From Pseudomonas putida (GTDB taxonomy: Bacteria; Pseudomonadota; Gammaproteobacteria; Pseudomonadales; Pseudomonadaceae), in the NCBI GenBank assembly GCA_041879295.1, contig CP047152.1:1307501-1371500 (forward strand): 64,000 nucleotides of DNA, read 5' to 3'. The position numbers and the translations under genes are program-made. The notes below the pieces were generated by a model. That model did not search any database. It was not told the origin of the DNA and was given only the letters and a program-made list of their open reading frames with translations. Each line of letters begins with the position of its first letter. Position 1 is the stretch's first letter. Of this stretch, positions 17,853-32,635 are shown piece after piece.

Positions 17853-20435
17853 CTAGGGCTGTGCTGTGCTTTGGGATGTTTGGTGCAACAACGCCGCCAA
17901 CCCTGCGCTGTCCAGTGGCCTGCTCAGGTAATAGCCTTGCACTTCATGGCAGCGGTCCTTTTCCAGCGCCTTGAGTTGATGTTCGCTTTCCACGCCTTCG
18001 GCTGTCACTGTCAGCCCCATCGCCTCGCCCAGGTTGATGATGGCCTGGACCACTGCGCGGTCGCTGCCGCCGTTGTTGTTCAGGCCGCTGATGAAGCGCT
18101 TGTCGATCTTGATACTGTCGAACGGGTAGGTACGCAGGTAGCCCAGCGAAGAATAGCCAGTGCCGAAATCATCCATGTTCAGGCGCACGCCGAGCTCCTT
18201 GAGCGACAGCATGGTGCCTAGCGCCCCTTCGATGTCATTGAGCATTACGTTCTCGGTAATTTCCAGTTCCAGCCGTTGGGCGGGGAAGGTCGTGTCGAGC
18301 AAGGTTTCGCGTACGTCGGCTACCACATCGCTGCGCAAGAACTGCGCAGGCGACAGGTTGACCGAAACCAGCACATCGGCCGGCCAGTCATGGGCAGTGC
18401 GGCAAGCTTCGCGCAGCACCCAGCGGCCCAGCGCAACAATGATGTCGCTCTGCTCGGCCAACGGGATGAAGGTGTCCGGCCCCAGCAACCCTTCCTGTGG
18501 GTGCTGCCAGCGCACCAAGGCCTCGACTGCGACGATACGCAGGTCCTCGAGGCGATAGCGCGGCTGGTAATGCAACTCGAACTCCTGATTGCGCAGGGCC
18601 CGGCGCAGGTCGTTCTCCAACTGGCGACGGTACTGGATCTGCTGGTTCATTTCGGCAACGAAGTAACGCCATGTGCTCTTTCCATCGGCCTTGGCCTGGT
18701 AAAGGGCGATGTCGGCGCAGCGGATCAGCTCGCCTGCATCGAAGCCCTGATTACGCGTCTGGGCAATGCCAATGCTGGCACCAATGTGCAGAGGCTGGCT
18801 GTCGAAGACGATGGGTTGCTGCAGCAGGCTGATCAGGCGCGCACAGAAGCGGTCGATCTCGCTGCTGTTGTCCATGCCGTTGAGTACCAGGATAAACTCG
18901 TCGCCGCCCAGACGCGCGACCAGGTCGCCATCGCGGGTGGTGTCACGCAGGCGCGTTGCCACTTCTTGCAGCACGGCATCTCCGGCGGCATGACCGAGCG
19001 AGTCGTTGATCGGCTTGAAGTTGTCCAGGTCCAGCAGCAACAAGGTCAGCGGCGGCGAATCACTGCCGCGCAGCAAGGCCTGCTCCAGGTGCCTGGCGAG
19101 CTTGTTACGGTTGGCCAGCCCGGTCAGTGGGTCGTGCAGCGAAAGGTGCTGGATGCGCGCGTGGGCATCGACTTCGTCGGTGATATCGCTGGCGGTACCC
19201 CGAAAACCGATGGCCTTGCCATTGCGCCAGATAGCACGGGCGGATATCCGGCAGTAGCGGTTCTGGCCATTCTGGTCGCGGTAAGTGCAGCGCAGGTTGG
19301 CCAATTGCTGCGGGTCTGCGGTAGCCAGGGTGTCCAGCCAAGGTGACAGCGGCGTGGTATCGCAGGCCAGCAATTGGTTGAGCGGGTGACCCAGCCAGCC
19401 GTCTACCGGGTAGCCGGTGACGTTGGCGAAGCGCTGCGACAGGTAAGTCAGGCGTTGTTGCCGGTCGGTCTCCCAGATCCAGTCGGACGCCGACTCGGCC
19501 ACCGCGCGGAAACGCTGTTCGCTGGCCTCCAGGGCCTGGTTACTCTGTTGCAGGTGCACGAGCGTGAGGCCGATCGCTCGGGAACTGCGCAAGGCATGGC
19601 GAAACAGGTACAGCATCACCAGCCCAAGTATCAGCAGTGCGCCCAATAGTGTCGGCAACACTGCCCACAACAGTTGACGCCCCGGCAGCGGGCTGTTCCA
19701 GGTCAGATGGTAACCGGTTTCGCCCAGCTCTATACGCAGGTGGCTGTGATCCTGCATATCCTCCTTTTCCACGTGCATGCCGGTCAGGCCAGCGCCGTTG
19801 CCCAACTGCGCCAGTTTGCTTTCGGTGAGCTGATCAATGAACAGCATCACTGGCGCTTGGCTCACCTCGCTGTCGGTTACCTCCCGGTCCGGGCGCACAG
19901 CAGCTGCACTGAGTGCCGCCGGCCAGCCATTGAACAATACGAAACGGGTGACCTGCTCGCGTGAAGTTGCCGCCGCGCGGGCCTGTTCGATGATCGGCTG
20001 TAGGGGGGTATCTATATAGGTGTTGGCACCTGCCTGGCTGGGCTGGCCTTTGAACAAGGCATAGGTGGTGCGGCCGTTTTCCACTACGAACACCCCTTCG
20101 TAGCCGCTGGCGCTGTACAACGACTCGCCTATGTTCTTTTCCTCGTAGGCCCATTGCCAGTCGACTTGGCCCGCCAGGTGCTCGAAGGCTGCATCCCATA
20201 CGGCATAGCTGGACAGAAACTGGCGCGAGGCGAGCAGCCGTTGTTCCAGCGCCTGGTTCGCATGGAAGGCGCTACGCTGGCGTTCCTGCTGGTCGAGCGT
20301 GGTAGCGATATTGAACAGAGCGCCGAGAATGACCAGGCAGGCCAGGCCGAACACTGCGCTGAAACCGGTAATAAGGTGGCGCACCTGAAAGCGTGGTGTG
20401 GGGCTAGCGGGTGGAAGCTTGGCGGTCCTGGCCAT
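17853..20435 (-). CDS. CHASE4-like/PAS/GGDEF/EAL c-di-GMP protein
   Basis: 860-aa membrane signalling protein. Two membrane helices (about 20-45 and 258-282) bracket a periplasmic region that looks like CHASE4 (SYAVWDAAFEHLAGQVDWQWAYE). A PAS domain follows (about 310-430, ASDWIWETDRQQRLTYLSQ). The GGDEF domain has RLGGDEF and an RDGD inhibitory site; the EAL domain has VEALVRW and DDFGTGYSSL. Both catalytic signatures are intact, so either activity is possible. AAGGAG precedes the start. It is followed upstream by another diguanylate cyclase gene on the same strand. Confidence 0.9.
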   Translation of the reverse strand: MARTAKLPPASPTPRFQVRHLITGFSAVFGLACLVILGALFNIATTLDQQERQRSAFHANQALEQRLLASRQFLSSYAVWDAAFEHLAGQVDWQWAYEEKNIGESLYSASGYEGVFVVENGRTTYALFKGQPSQAGANTYIDTPLQPIIEQARAAATSREQVTRFVLFNGWPAALSAAAVRPDREVTDSEVSQAPVMLFIDQLTESKLAQLGNGAGLTGMHVEKEDMQDHSHLRIELGETGYHLTWNSPLPGRQLLWAVLPTLLGALLILGLVMLYLFRHALRSSRAIGLTLVHLQQSNQALEASEQRFRAVAESASDWIWETDRQQRLTYLSQRFANVTGYPVDGWLGHPLNQLLACDTTPLSPWLDTLATADPQQLANLRCTYRDQNGQNRYCRISARAIWRNGKAIGFRGTASDITDEVDAHARIQHLSLHDPLTGLANRNKLARHLEQALLRGSDSPPLTLLLLDLDNFKPINDSLGHAAGDAVLQEVATRLRDTTRDGDLVARLGGDEFILVLNGMDNSSEIDRFCARLISLLQQPIVFDSQPLHIGASIGIAQTRNQGFDAGELIRCADIALYQAKADGKSTWRYFVAEMNQQIQYRRQLENDLRRALRNQEFELHYQPRYRLEDLRIVAVEALVRWQHPQEGLLGPDTFIPLAEQSDIIVALGRWVLREACRTAHDWPADVLVSVNLSPAQFLRSDVVADVRETLLDTTFPAQRLELEITENVMLNDIEGALGTMLSLKELGVRLNMDDFGTGYSSLGYLRTYPFDSIKIDKRFISGLNNNGGSDRAVVQAIINLGEAMGLTVTAEGVESEHQLKALEKDRCHEVQGYYLSRPLDSAGLAALLHQTSQSTAQP

Positions 20436-20486
20436 GCGCGAGCGGCTCCTTCAGGCAACCTCCCGCCAGGCAGTCAGGAAGGAGGT

Positions 20487-21569
20487 TCAATCAGGATAGG
20501 CCAGCCTGAGCGCGGCAGCTTGACCGCGGGCAAAATTGACCTGATCGCGGCCAGCGTGCTTGGCGATATACAGCGCCTTGTCCGCCTGTTCGAGCCAATG
20601 CTCGGGGGACTCGAGGTTGGCTTCGAAGGGAGACAGGCCGATACTCAGGCTGATGCGCAGTTGCGGTAGCTGCGGGTTGCGGTAGCTGGAAACCCGTTCG
20701 CGCAGGCGCTCCATGGCTTGGCAGGCCTGAGCTTGGCTGGTTTCGGGCAGGATCACACAGAACTCGTCGCCGCCGTATCGTCCGGCCTGGTCGCCCTCGC
20801 GCAGGCTTCGCCGCAGCTCAGCGCTGAGCTGGCGCAGTACACAGTCACCGACCACATGACCGAAGGTGTCGTTGATGGTCTTGAAGTGATCGATGTCGAT
20901 CAGGGCAATCACCGCGTGCCCCTGTTGCTGCTTGCAAACCTGGAACTTCAGCAGCAGCAGGTCCTTCCAGGCGCCGTGGTTGAACAGCCCGGTCAGGCTG
21001 TCGGTGAGGCTCAGGGCGCTCAGTCGGCGCTTGTGGTCGCCCAGCTTTATCGCAAGCTGGTAGCACACCCAGCCCAAGGTCAGCGGGTACAGCGTCAGCA
21101 TTGGCAGGCACGCATAGACCTGCAGGGGCGTGGCGGTCAATTGCAAGCCAGGGCCAAGCAGCAGGAGAGCGGCGAGCATGCCAGCCAGTTGCGCCAGCCC
21201 TCCACGAAAGACCATGCGCTTTCCGCCGGCGGCGACGTTGTTCATCGTCATCATCGACAGTACGGTCACGCTGGGCAGCGGATTGAAGTGCATGGCGGCG
21301 GCCCAGAACCCGCCCATCAGCGAGTCCAGCAGGAGGTTACGCTGCTCTGCCTGGTAGGGGGCTGTCGAGCGGGCAGCCCACAGGTAGGCCATGTGCGGCC
21401 ACAACAAACCGTTGAACAGTACCAGCAGCCACATCCAGGCGGGTGGCGACAGCGGCGCAATGGCCGCCATGACAGTGAACAGGCCGATTCCCAGACCGAC
21501 GACACGCGGCAGGTAGATGCGCTTGACGAATGAAAGCCCTTTGCCGTTGCGGTTGTCCATAATGCTCAT
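20487..21569 (-). CDS. MASE2-GGDEF diguanylate cyclase
   Basis: 360-aa protein with an N-terminal MASE2-type membrane sensor (residues about 15-185, beginning KRIYLPRVVGLGIG) as in AdrA/DgcC enzymes, then one GGDEF domain (about 195-350). The active site RYGGDEF and the RxxD inhibitory site REGD are present, so it should synthesise c-di-GMP with product inhibition. ATG at 21569 is used; ATG at 21560 is possible. It lies 51 bases upstream of the CHASE4-like gene on the same strand and may be co-transcribed with it. Confidence 0.88.
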   Translation of the reverse strand: MSIMDNRNGKGLSFVKRIYLPRVVGLGIGLFTVMAAIAPLSPPAWMWLLVLFNGLLWPHMAYLWAARSTAPYQAEQRNLLLDSLMGGFWAAAMHFNPLPSVTVLSMMTMNNVAAGGKRMVFRGGLAQLAGMLAALLLLGPGLQLTATPLQVYACLPMLTLYPLTLGWVCYQLAIKLGDHKRRLSALSLTDSLTGLFNHGAWKDLLLLKFQVCKQQQGHAVIALIDIDHFKTINDTFGHVVGDCVLRQLSAELRRSLREGDQAGRYGGDEFCVILPETSQAQACQAMERLRERVSSYRNPQLPQLRISLSIGLSPFEANLESPEHWLEQADKALYIAKHAGRDQVNFARGQAAALRLAYPD

Positions 21570-21840
21570 ATTCTTCCGCTGATGTACCGTTCATCGCATA
21601 ATTCCCATGAATATTGTCGAACAGTGCTTCATCGGCGAGAAATGACCTTGCAAGCCAATTCACGGTTGATTCGATCACCGAGGGGGCATCAAGGCTTTCC
21701 TGTTGCTTGGGGCGCCTGATGGTTCCTCCTGATGTTGGTCAGCCAGGCTGGACTCACCGGATCGCGTGCAGAGCGGGGGCAGCCCGGCCTGTTAGTCCCG
21801 CTGCCAGGGGCAGGAGCGAACCGTAGCGGTGCGCTGAGTA

Positions 21841-22737
21841 TCACTTGCGCTCGTCCGAACTGCGCGGGGGTAGGGCCTCGTCATCGTTTAGAAGCCGCGA
21901 GGGTGGTTCGCCACTGTCACTACGCACCTGTGCATGGCTGATCAGGGCGAAGATGAAACTGCCGCCTATGATGTTGCCCGCCAGCGTCGGCAGTGCAAAT
22001 TCCAGCCAGAAGCGGCTCCAGGTTTCGTCGCCAGCCCACACCAGGTAGGACACTTCGACTGACCCCACCACTATATGAGTGAAATCGCCAAGGGCCATCA
22101 GGTAGGTGATCATCAGAATGATCCAGATCTTGGCGTGCTCCATTGAAGGGATCATCCAGACCATGGTGGCAATCATCCAGCCTGAGACGATGCCCTTGGC
22201 GAACATCTGGCTGATGTCGTTCTTCATTACCTTGCGGCCCACCTCCAGGAAAGCCACATCGGTCTTGCTGTCGAAGATCGGCAGTTCCAGCATCACCCAG
22301 GCGACCAGCAGGGTACCTGCCAGGTTGCCAAGTAGCACCACGCCCCAGAGACGTAACAGTCGCCCGAAGTTGGCCAGCGTAGGGGAGGTCATGACGGGCA
22401 GCACGGCGGTAAGCGTATTTTCGGTGAACAGTTGCTGGCGGGCCAGGATCACGGCCAGAAAGCCCGCGCTATAGCCGACGCTGGCGATCACGTGGGCACC
22501 AGCGCCTTCCGGCAGGCGGGCGTAGAACAGCCCCATGGCCATCAACGACAGCCCCATGGACAGGCCGGCGGCAAGTGCCGACCACCACAACGCGCCAAGT
22601 GTACGTTCCAGTTCCTGGTCGCCCTGGTAGCGAATGATCTCGTGCAGCAGTGCCGCCCGCGGTGGTTGGCTGTGGCTGACCTCCTGCTCTTCATCTGCCG
22701 AGAGGCCGGGGGTTTTCTCGCTTTGCCCATTGCTCAT
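21841..22737 (-). CDS. formate/nitrite transporter (FNT) family protein, YfdC-like
   Basis: 298-aa inner-membrane channel. The N-terminal about 55 residues are polar and acidic, then six predicted spans follow. Family signatures visible are SVGYSAGFLAVILARQQLFTENTL and LGNLAGTLLVAW, and the last half has ALPTLAGNIIGGSF. The long N-terminus and sequence are nearer to YfdC than to FocA, so the substrate (a small anion) is uncertain. It is transcribed away from the rRNA operon. Confidence 0.85.
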   Translation of the reverse strand: MSNGQSEKTPGLSADEEQEVSHSQPPRAALLHEIIRYQGDQELERTLGALWWSALAAGLSMGLSLMAMGLFYARLPEGAGAHVIASVGYSAGFLAVILARQQLFTENTLTAVLPVMTSPTLANFGRLLRLWGVVLLGNLAGTLLVAWVMLELPIFDSKTDVAFLEVGRKVMKNDISQMFAKGIVSGWMIATMVWMIPSMEHAKIWIILMITYLMALGDFTHIVVGSVEVSYLVWAGDETWSRFWLEFALPTLAGNIIGGSFIFALISHAQVRSDSGEPPSRLLNDDEALPPRSSDERK

Positions 22738-22967
22738 GGCCGCTACGCTCCGTGGTGTGTTTCTTTACAGATCCACTGCGCTTTCATTAGTTGCCAGGTA
22801 GGGGCAAAACGTTGATGGAAAAGTTTTTCAGAACAAGGTGTTGACTCTGATTTCAAAGGGCGTATTATTCGCCTCCTCGCAGCGATGAACGCTTCGGGGC
22901 AAGCGGTAAGTTGTTGAAGTTGTTGGCTTTCGAAAGAAAGCGCTAGTAAAAACTTCAAAATAAACGC

Positions 22968-22995
22968 TTGACAGGCTCTGAGGAAAGCGTAGAAT
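22968..22995 (+). promoter_or_regulatory. rRNA operon promoter P1
   Basis: TTGACA and TAGAAT are separated by 16 bases. An A/T-rich UP-like segment (AAAACTTCAAAATAAA) lies just upstream and a GC-rich discriminator (GCGCGCC) downstream, the usual arrangement for growth-rate and ppGpp control. The leader then runs about 190 bases to the mature 16S. Confidence 0.88.
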
Positions 22996-23031
22996 GCGCG
23001 CCTCGGTTGAGACGAAAAGCTCTTAACCAAA

Positions 23032-23043
23032 CGCTCTTTAACA
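23032..23043 (+). promoter_or_regulatory. boxA antitermination site in rRNA leader
   Basis: CGCTCTTTAACA matches the NusB/S10-binding boxA element that prevents early Rho termination in rRNA operons. A second boxA-like GTTCTTTAAAAA occurs before 23S at about 25074. Confidence 0.8.
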
Positions 23044-23193
23044 AATCGAATCAAGCAATTCGTGTGGGTGCTTGTGAGTACGGACTGATAGTCAAAAAGA
23101 TTATCAGCATCACAAGTGACCATGCGAGAAATCACATAGTCATTTGAGATTGCTGAGCCAAGTTTAGGGTTTCTTAAAAACCCAAGCAGTATT

Positions 23194-24730
<1,537 letters not shown>

Positions 24731-24815
24731 ATCGACGACATCAGCCTGCTGATGAGCTCCCACACGAATTGCTTGATTCATTGTAAAAGACGATGCTGTA
24801 AAGCGACCCTGTTAT

Positions 24816-24892
<77 letters not shown>

Positions 24893-24917
24893 TTACATGG
24901 TATTCGCCGTTGAATAC

Positions 24918-24993
24918 GGGGCCATAGCTCAGCTGGGAGAGCGCCTGCCTTGCACGCAGGAGGTCAGCGGTTCGATCCCGCTTGGCTCCACCA
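24918..24993 (+). tRNA. alaT: tRNA-Ala (TGC anticodon)
   Basis: 76-nt cloverleaf with GGGGCCA/TGGCTCC acceptor stem, anticodon loop TTGCAC and encoded ACCA, 25 bases after tRNA-Ile. Confidence 0.97.
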
Positions 24994-25236
24994 CTTTCGC
25001 CGTATGCAGTAGCTTGTCAGAACTTAGAAATGAACATTCACCTCGAATGTTGATTTCTGACTTTTGTCAGATCGTTCTTTAAAAATTCGGATATGTGATA
25101 GATATAGACTGAACACCAGTTTCACTGCTGGTGGATCAGGCTAAGGTAAAATTTGTGAGTTCTGCTCGAAAGAGCAACGTACGAATTTTCGGCGAATGTC
25201 GTCTTCACAGTATAACCAGATTGCTTGGGGTTATAT

Positions 25237-28129
<2,893 letters not shown>

Positions 28130-28259
28130 ATAACACCCAAGCAATTTGCTGACGCAGATTGCGGTGGTGAAGACGAAAGACCCGAAAATTCGTAAGACCA
28201 CAAACATCACATATCCGGATTCGCTGGGCTGTCCATCTGGACATTCTGGCTACAGAATT

Positions 28260-28376
28260 TCTTGACGACCATAGAGCATTGGAACCACCTGATCCCATCC
28301 CGAACTCAGTAGTGAAACGATGCATCGCCGATGGTAGTGTGGGGTTTCCCCATGTGAGAGTAGGTCATCGTCAAGA
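28260..28376 (+). rRNA. rrf: 5S ribosomal RNA
   Basis: About 117 nt bounded by the terminal helix TCTTGACGA/TCGTCAAGA. It contains the typical CCGAACTCAG loop and GGTAGTGTGGGG segment. Confidence 0.95.
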
Positions 28377-28386
28377 TTCATTTCGC

Positions 28387-28426
28387 AAAACCCCTATCTG
28401 CACATGCAGGTAGGGGTTTTGTCTTT
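28387..28426 (+). terminator. rRNA operon terminator
   Basis: AAAACCCCTATCTGCA pairs with TGCAGGTAGGGGTTTT (one G-T/A-G variation) and is followed by GTCTTT. A strong hairpin 10 bases after the 5S gene. Confidence 0.9.
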
Positions 28427-28497
28427 GTGGGCAAAAAAGCCAGGGCTTGTTTGAATCACTGTGGGCATGCCGTGAAGCAGGCAACTCGGTGGAGGAC

Positions 28498-28537
28498 ACC
28501 GGCTTCGCCGGTGATCGCGGGTAAACCCGCTCCTACA
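28498..28537. repeat. REP element
   Basis: ACCGGCTTCGCCGGT hairpin followed by CGCGGGTAAACCCGCTCCTACA, a single P. putida-type REP in the 340-base gap between the rRNA terminator and the acetolactate synthase gene. I see nothing else in that gap. Confidence 0.8.
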
Positions 28538-28768
28538 GAGAATGGTGCAACGGCAGGCAGGGGCGTATACCCTCCAGGCCAACGTCGCCTCCCACAGACC
28601 ATCTCAGGCTGCGACAATATTCCCGTTACCTTAACGTGACTTTTCCGCGCCCCCCCTACGTCAAGACTCTGGTTCGGGGCACTTCTGCTCTTGGACCTGG
28701 CGATGCCAGCGTACCGTGCTGCGCATTCCTGGACTTCCACCGTCCCATCACTTGAGGTAGCAAGCAAG

Positions 28769-30412
28769 ATGGCCAAGGCCGCCGATGTCGTTGTGCAATG
28801 CCTGGAAAATGAAGGTGTCGAGTATGTATTCGGCATCCCCGGTGAGGAAAACCTCGACCTGCTCGAATCCCTGCGCAAGTCGAAGATCAAGCTGGTACTG
28901 ACCCGTCACGAGCAGTCTGCAGGTTTCATGGCTGCCACCTACGGTCGCTTGACCGGCAAGACCGGCGTCAGCCTGTCGACCCTCGGCCCTGGTGCCACCA
29001 ACCTCGTGACCGCCAGCGCCTACGCCTACCTTGGCGGCATGCCGATGATGATGATCACCGGGCAGAAGCCGATCAAGAAGTCCAAGCAGGGTCGCTTCCA
29101 GATCATTGACGTGTGCGGCATGATGGACCCCATCACCAAGTACACCCACCAGTTCGCCTCGGCCGACAACATCCCCGCCCGCATGCGCGAAGCCTTCCGC
29201 CTGGCCGAAGAAGAAAAGCCGGGTGCGGTGCACCTGGAGCTGCCGGAAGACATCGCCGCCGAGCAGACCGACGCGCTGCCGATCCCGCGCAGCCTGCACC
29301 GCCGCCCGCTGGCCGAGCACGTGGCCATCGAAGCTGCCGTCGAAAAACTGCAGAAGGCCCGCAGCCCGATCCTGGTGATCGGTGCCGGCGCAAACCGCAA
29401 GATGACCGCTAAGGTCCTCAAGCAACTGATCGACAAGACTGGCATCCCGTTCATCACCACCCAGATGGGTAAAGGCGTGGTCGACGAGCGCCACCCGCGC
29501 TTCTTGGGTAACGCTGCCCTGTCGTCCGGTGACTTCGTCCACCGCGCCATCGAAGCGGCCGACCTGATCATCAACATCGGCCACGACGTGATCGAAAAGC
29601 CGCCGTTCTTCATGGTCCGTGGCGGCACCGAAGTCATCCACATCAGCTTCCGCTCTGCCGAAGTCGATGCCGTGTACTTCCCGCAGGTGGAAGTGATCGG
29701 CGACATCGCCAATGCCGTGTGGCAGATCGGCGAAGCCTTGACCGAGACTTCGCACTGGGACTTCACCCGCCTGATGGCCATCCGTGAAGCCAACGAAGCA
29801 CAGATCGCCGAAGGCGCCGACGACGACCGCTTCCCGGTCTACCCACAGCGCATGGTTGCTGACATCCGTCGTGTATTGCCATCCGAAGGCATCGTCGCCC
29901 TGGACAACGGCATCTACAAGATCTGGTTCGCCCGCAACTACAAGGCGCACAAGCCGAACACCGTGCTGCTGGACAACGCCCTGGCGACCATGGGCGCCGG
30001 TCTGCCGTCGGCAATGGCTGCGCACCTGGTGCACCCGGACCGCCCGGTAATCTCGGTGTGCGGCGACGGCGGCTTCATGATGAACAGCCAGGAACTGGAA
30101 ACTGCAGTACGTCTGGGCATGCACATCACCGTGGTGATACTGCGTGACGACGGCTACGGCATGATCCGCTGGAAGCAGGCCAACATGGGCTTCACCGATT
30201 TCGGCCTGGACTACGGCAACCCGGACTTCGTCAAGTATGCCGAAGCCTACGGCGCCAACGGCCACCGCGTGGAAAGTGCCGAAGGCCTGCTGCCGCTGCT
30301 GGAGCACTGCATCAAGACCCCAGGTGTGCACGTGATCGACTGCCCGGTCGATTACAGCGAGAACGACCGCATCCTCAACAGCGAGCTGCGTGAGCGCGCG
30401 CTAGCGGTCTAA
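28769..30412 (+). CDS. acetolactate synthase-like ThDP enzyme (large subunit)
   Basis: 547-aa thiamine-diphosphate enzyme of the acetolactate synthase family. GIPGEENLDLLESL near residue 24 and the catalytic Glu in TRHEQSAGFMA near 47 are clear. The ThDP motif starts at GDGGFMMNSQELETAVRLG near 433 and continues into a metal-binding region. ATG at 28769 (MAKAADVVV) is chosen because the longer in-frame start adds 26 residues over the upstream region; GAGG lies about 11 bases upstream. No small regulatory subunit gene is adjacent, so a catabolic or stand-alone role is possible, unlike the ilvIH pair. Confidence 0.88.
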   Translation: MAKAADVVVQCLENEGVEYVFGIPGEENLDLLESLRKSKIKLVLTRHEQSAGFMAATYGRLTGKTGVSLSTLGPGATNLVTASAYAYLGGMPMMMITGQKPIKKSKQGRFQIIDVCGMMDPITKYTHQFASADNIPARMREAFRLAEEEKPGAVHLELPEDIAAEQTDALPIPRSLHRRPLAEHVAIEAAVEKLQKARSPILVIGAGANRKMTAKVLKQLIDKTGIPFITTQMGKGVVDERHPRFLGNAALSSGDFVHRAIEAADLIINIGHDVIEKPPFFMVRGGTEVIHISFRSAEVDAVYFPQVEVIGDIANAVWQIGEALTETSHWDFTRLMAIREANEAQIAEGADDDRFPVYPQRMVADIRRVLPSEGIVALDNGIYKIWFARNYKAHKPNTVLLDNALATMGAGLPSAMAAHLVHPDRPVISVCGDGGFMMNSQELETAVRLGMHITVVILRDDGYGMIRWKQANMGFTDFGLDYGNPDFVKYAEAYGANGHRVESAEGLLPLLEHCIKTPGVHVIDCPVDYSENDRILNSELRERALAV

Positions 30413-30436
30413 GACCTGACAACCTTATCGCTGTAA

Positions 30437-30477
30437 GCCGGCACTCACAGGTATCTCACGATCCTGTAGGTGCCGGC
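30437..30477. terminator. stem-loop after the acetolactate synthase gene
   Basis: GCCGGCAC pairs with GTGCCGGC, with an inner ACAGG/CCTGT helix, 24 bases after the stop. There is no clear U-tract, so terminator function is only probable. Confidence 0.45.
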
Positions 30478-30555
30478 GGGTGGTGCATAGCAACCACTTC
30501 ACGCCTCTTGCAATTGATCATTCTCAGGTTCTCTACTCATGGAGAACACGAGAAC

Positions 30556-32490
30556 ATGACTATTGGTTCAACACACAACCATCCTGCCGATCTGGCCATC
30601 GACCCATCACTGCCTATGCAGCCATGGGCCGCACGTTTCCCTAATCCCCCGGATCTCTGCTTCGACTACCGCCGGCTTCTCGAACAAGAGGGCGGCGTCG
30701 CACGTGCCACACAACCCGATCACCGCATTTGCATCGTCGGTGCCGGAGTTACCGGGCTGACTGCTGCCCGCGAGTTATTGCGCTGTGGTTTCAACCGTAT
30801 CACCTTGATTGAGCAGTCCCGGCGTGTAGGCGGGCGACACCTGACGGTCGTGAACAGCTCAGCAAGCCACAAGCAACCTGCAACCCCTTTTGAAATGGGG
30901 GCGATGCGCATGCCGTTCTTCAATAGGACTGGAGAGTCGCCTAAAGAGGGTCGCTCGCTCATGGCCTATTACGCAAAGCTGTTCGAGCTGCGGATTTCTG
31001 ACTTCCCTAACCCAGGTACACCTTGGGTGAATGCTACGGGAATTTATCTTCGCGAAGGTCAATTAGAAGGGGAAGGTGACCCGGGTCTTTTGATCTGGCG
31101 TAATCCGTCAGGCGAAACCCCACCCCCTACGGCAGTCTTGCAACAGGTCTACGAGAAATGGCGCAATTATGCTCAGCAATTTGCTGAGCATGTTGCCGCG
31201 GTTTATGGCACGTCAAGCTGGGAGTCGATATGGCGGGAAATCGTCGAACGCTATCATCGACTGTCGTTCAGGGATCTGGTGCATTTGCCCGCCCTTGCTG
31301 CCTGGGACCCTGAAAACCCCGGTGACTTTGGCGGTTTGGGCATGAGCAGTGACGAGTCAGCCATTTTCTATGCAATCGGTATTGGCGATGGCAGCTGGGG
31401 AGCCTTTTATGATGTTTGCTGCCTGTACCCGCTACGTACGGCAATCTTTGGCTTCAGCAGTCACTTGCAGTTGGTGCATGGCCGTGTGGATTCAAGAGGT
31501 GTGCCTTACGCTGCGCCGCATCTTGAAGCAAACAATATCCCAGATAGCAGGGGATTGCCGTTTCAAGGGCCAGCTTATCTCGGACTTGCGGCCCTCGACG
31601 AAAGCCTTTTGCACCTAGAGGTCGGCATGGGTGGGATCTCGCTATATGAACATCTTCTGAAAACAAGTGATGGGCTACTGACTGATACGTCCGTGTGTGC
31701 GGTGCAGAAGCTGGAAAGTGGCCGTATTCGGGTCGGATACCGTTGGCGATGCAGTGATCCGTTACACGAGAGCACCGAATATGAAGACTTCGACAGCGTA
31801 ATCATGACCACTCCGTCATGGCTGATCGAAACCAACATCAGCCTCAGCGGCTTCACCCGCCAGATGTTGCCGCAGCCGATTATCGATGCCTGGAAGCATG
31901 CCCACTGGGAGACCAGCTGCAAGGTCTATGCACCGCTGAAGAAAAGTTTCCTCGACCACAAGCCGATGCCGCAGATTCTGATTACCGATAGCTTTGTGCA
32001 CGATGTCTATGCCTATCGATACAACGATAGCTATCCAGATGACTGCATTCTCCTCAGTTATACCTGGGAGGATGACGCGACCAAATTGGCAGCCTTCTCT
32101 GATGAGGAGTTGGCGAGTAAATGTCTGAAGGAGCTCGATCGGATCCTTCTACGCTGCACCAATGTGGGGGAGGCTATTTCACCTTACGTCGATACTCGAA
32201 ATATTTGCATACAGCGTTGGATCACAGATCGAAATGCGCTCGGGTGCGCGAAGTTGTATAGGGCAGGTACCTACTTTGATGCTGTAAACCTGATGAAATA
32301 CAACCGAGACCTGAGTGCGCGCTCAGGGCTGTATCTGGCTGGCGAGTCCTTCTCAGTTGACGCTGGATGGACCGAGCCGTGTTTGCGCACGGCAATCGAT
32401 ACGGTCATCAACCTCTGCAACAACACGTCAGCCGAGTTCAATGGTGGCTTTACCCTCGAGTACTACCCCCACTATCAGGTTGGGAAATAA
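30556..32490 (+). CDS. L-amino acid 2-monooxygenase/oxidase-like flavoprotein
   Basis: 644-aa FAD enzyme of the tryptophan, phenylalanine and lysine 2-monooxygenase group (amine-oxidase fold). The dinucleotide motif ICIVGAGVTGLTAARELL lies at residues 58-75, FEMGAMRMPF near 113, and LLSYTWEDDATKLAAF near 508. The C-terminal FAD motif is LYLAGESFSVDAGWTEP. LSYTWEDD and the W-x-TD element match the IaaM-type enzymes that oxidatively decarboxylate an L-amino acid to the amide. The substrate cannot be named. ATG 30556 is used (GGAG upstream). Base composition looks more AT-rich than its neighbours. It is the first gene of a four-gene operon with an amidase next, matching the chemistry. Confidence 0.82.
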   Translation: MTIGSTHNHPADLAIDPSLPMQPWAARFPNPPDLCFDYRRLLEQEGGVARATQPDHRICIVGAGVTGLTAARELLRCGFNRITLIEQSRRVGGRHLTVVNSSASHKQPATPFEMGAMRMPFFNRTGESPKEGRSLMAYYAKLFELRISDFPNPGTPWVNATGIYLREGQLEGEGDPGLLIWRNPSGETPPPTAVLQQVYEKWRNYAQQFAEHVAAVYGTSSWESIWREIVERYHRLSFRDLVHLPALAAWDPENPGDFGGLGMSSDESAIFYAIGIGDGSWGAFYDVCCLYPLRTAIFGFSSHLQLVHGRVDSRGVPYAAPHLEANNIPDSRGLPFQGPAYLGLAALDESLLHLEVGMGGISLYEHLLKTSDGLLTDTSVCAVQKLESGRIRVGYRWRCSDPLHESTEYEDFDSVIMTTPSWLIETNISLSGFTRQMLPQPIIDAWKHAHWETSCKVYAPLKKSFLDHKPMPQILITDSFVHDVYAYRYNDSYPDDCILLSYTWEDDATKLAAFSDEELASKCLKELDRILLRCTNVGEAISPYVDTRNICIQRWITDRNALGCAKLYRAGTYFDAVNLMKYNRDLSARSGLYLAGESFSVDAGWTEPCLRTAIDTVINLCNNTSAEFNGGFTLEYYPHYQVGK

Positions 32491-32635
32491 CGGCGTACGG
32501 GCCATTTTGTAGGGGGAGTCCTACTGCCATTATGTGACTTTCCTTTGGTCCCATAGGACTCTCCTGACTGTCGCTCCCTGACCCAACATCGCTTTACTGG
32601 CGTCCTTCCAAAACAACCACAAGAAGGAAGCCGCC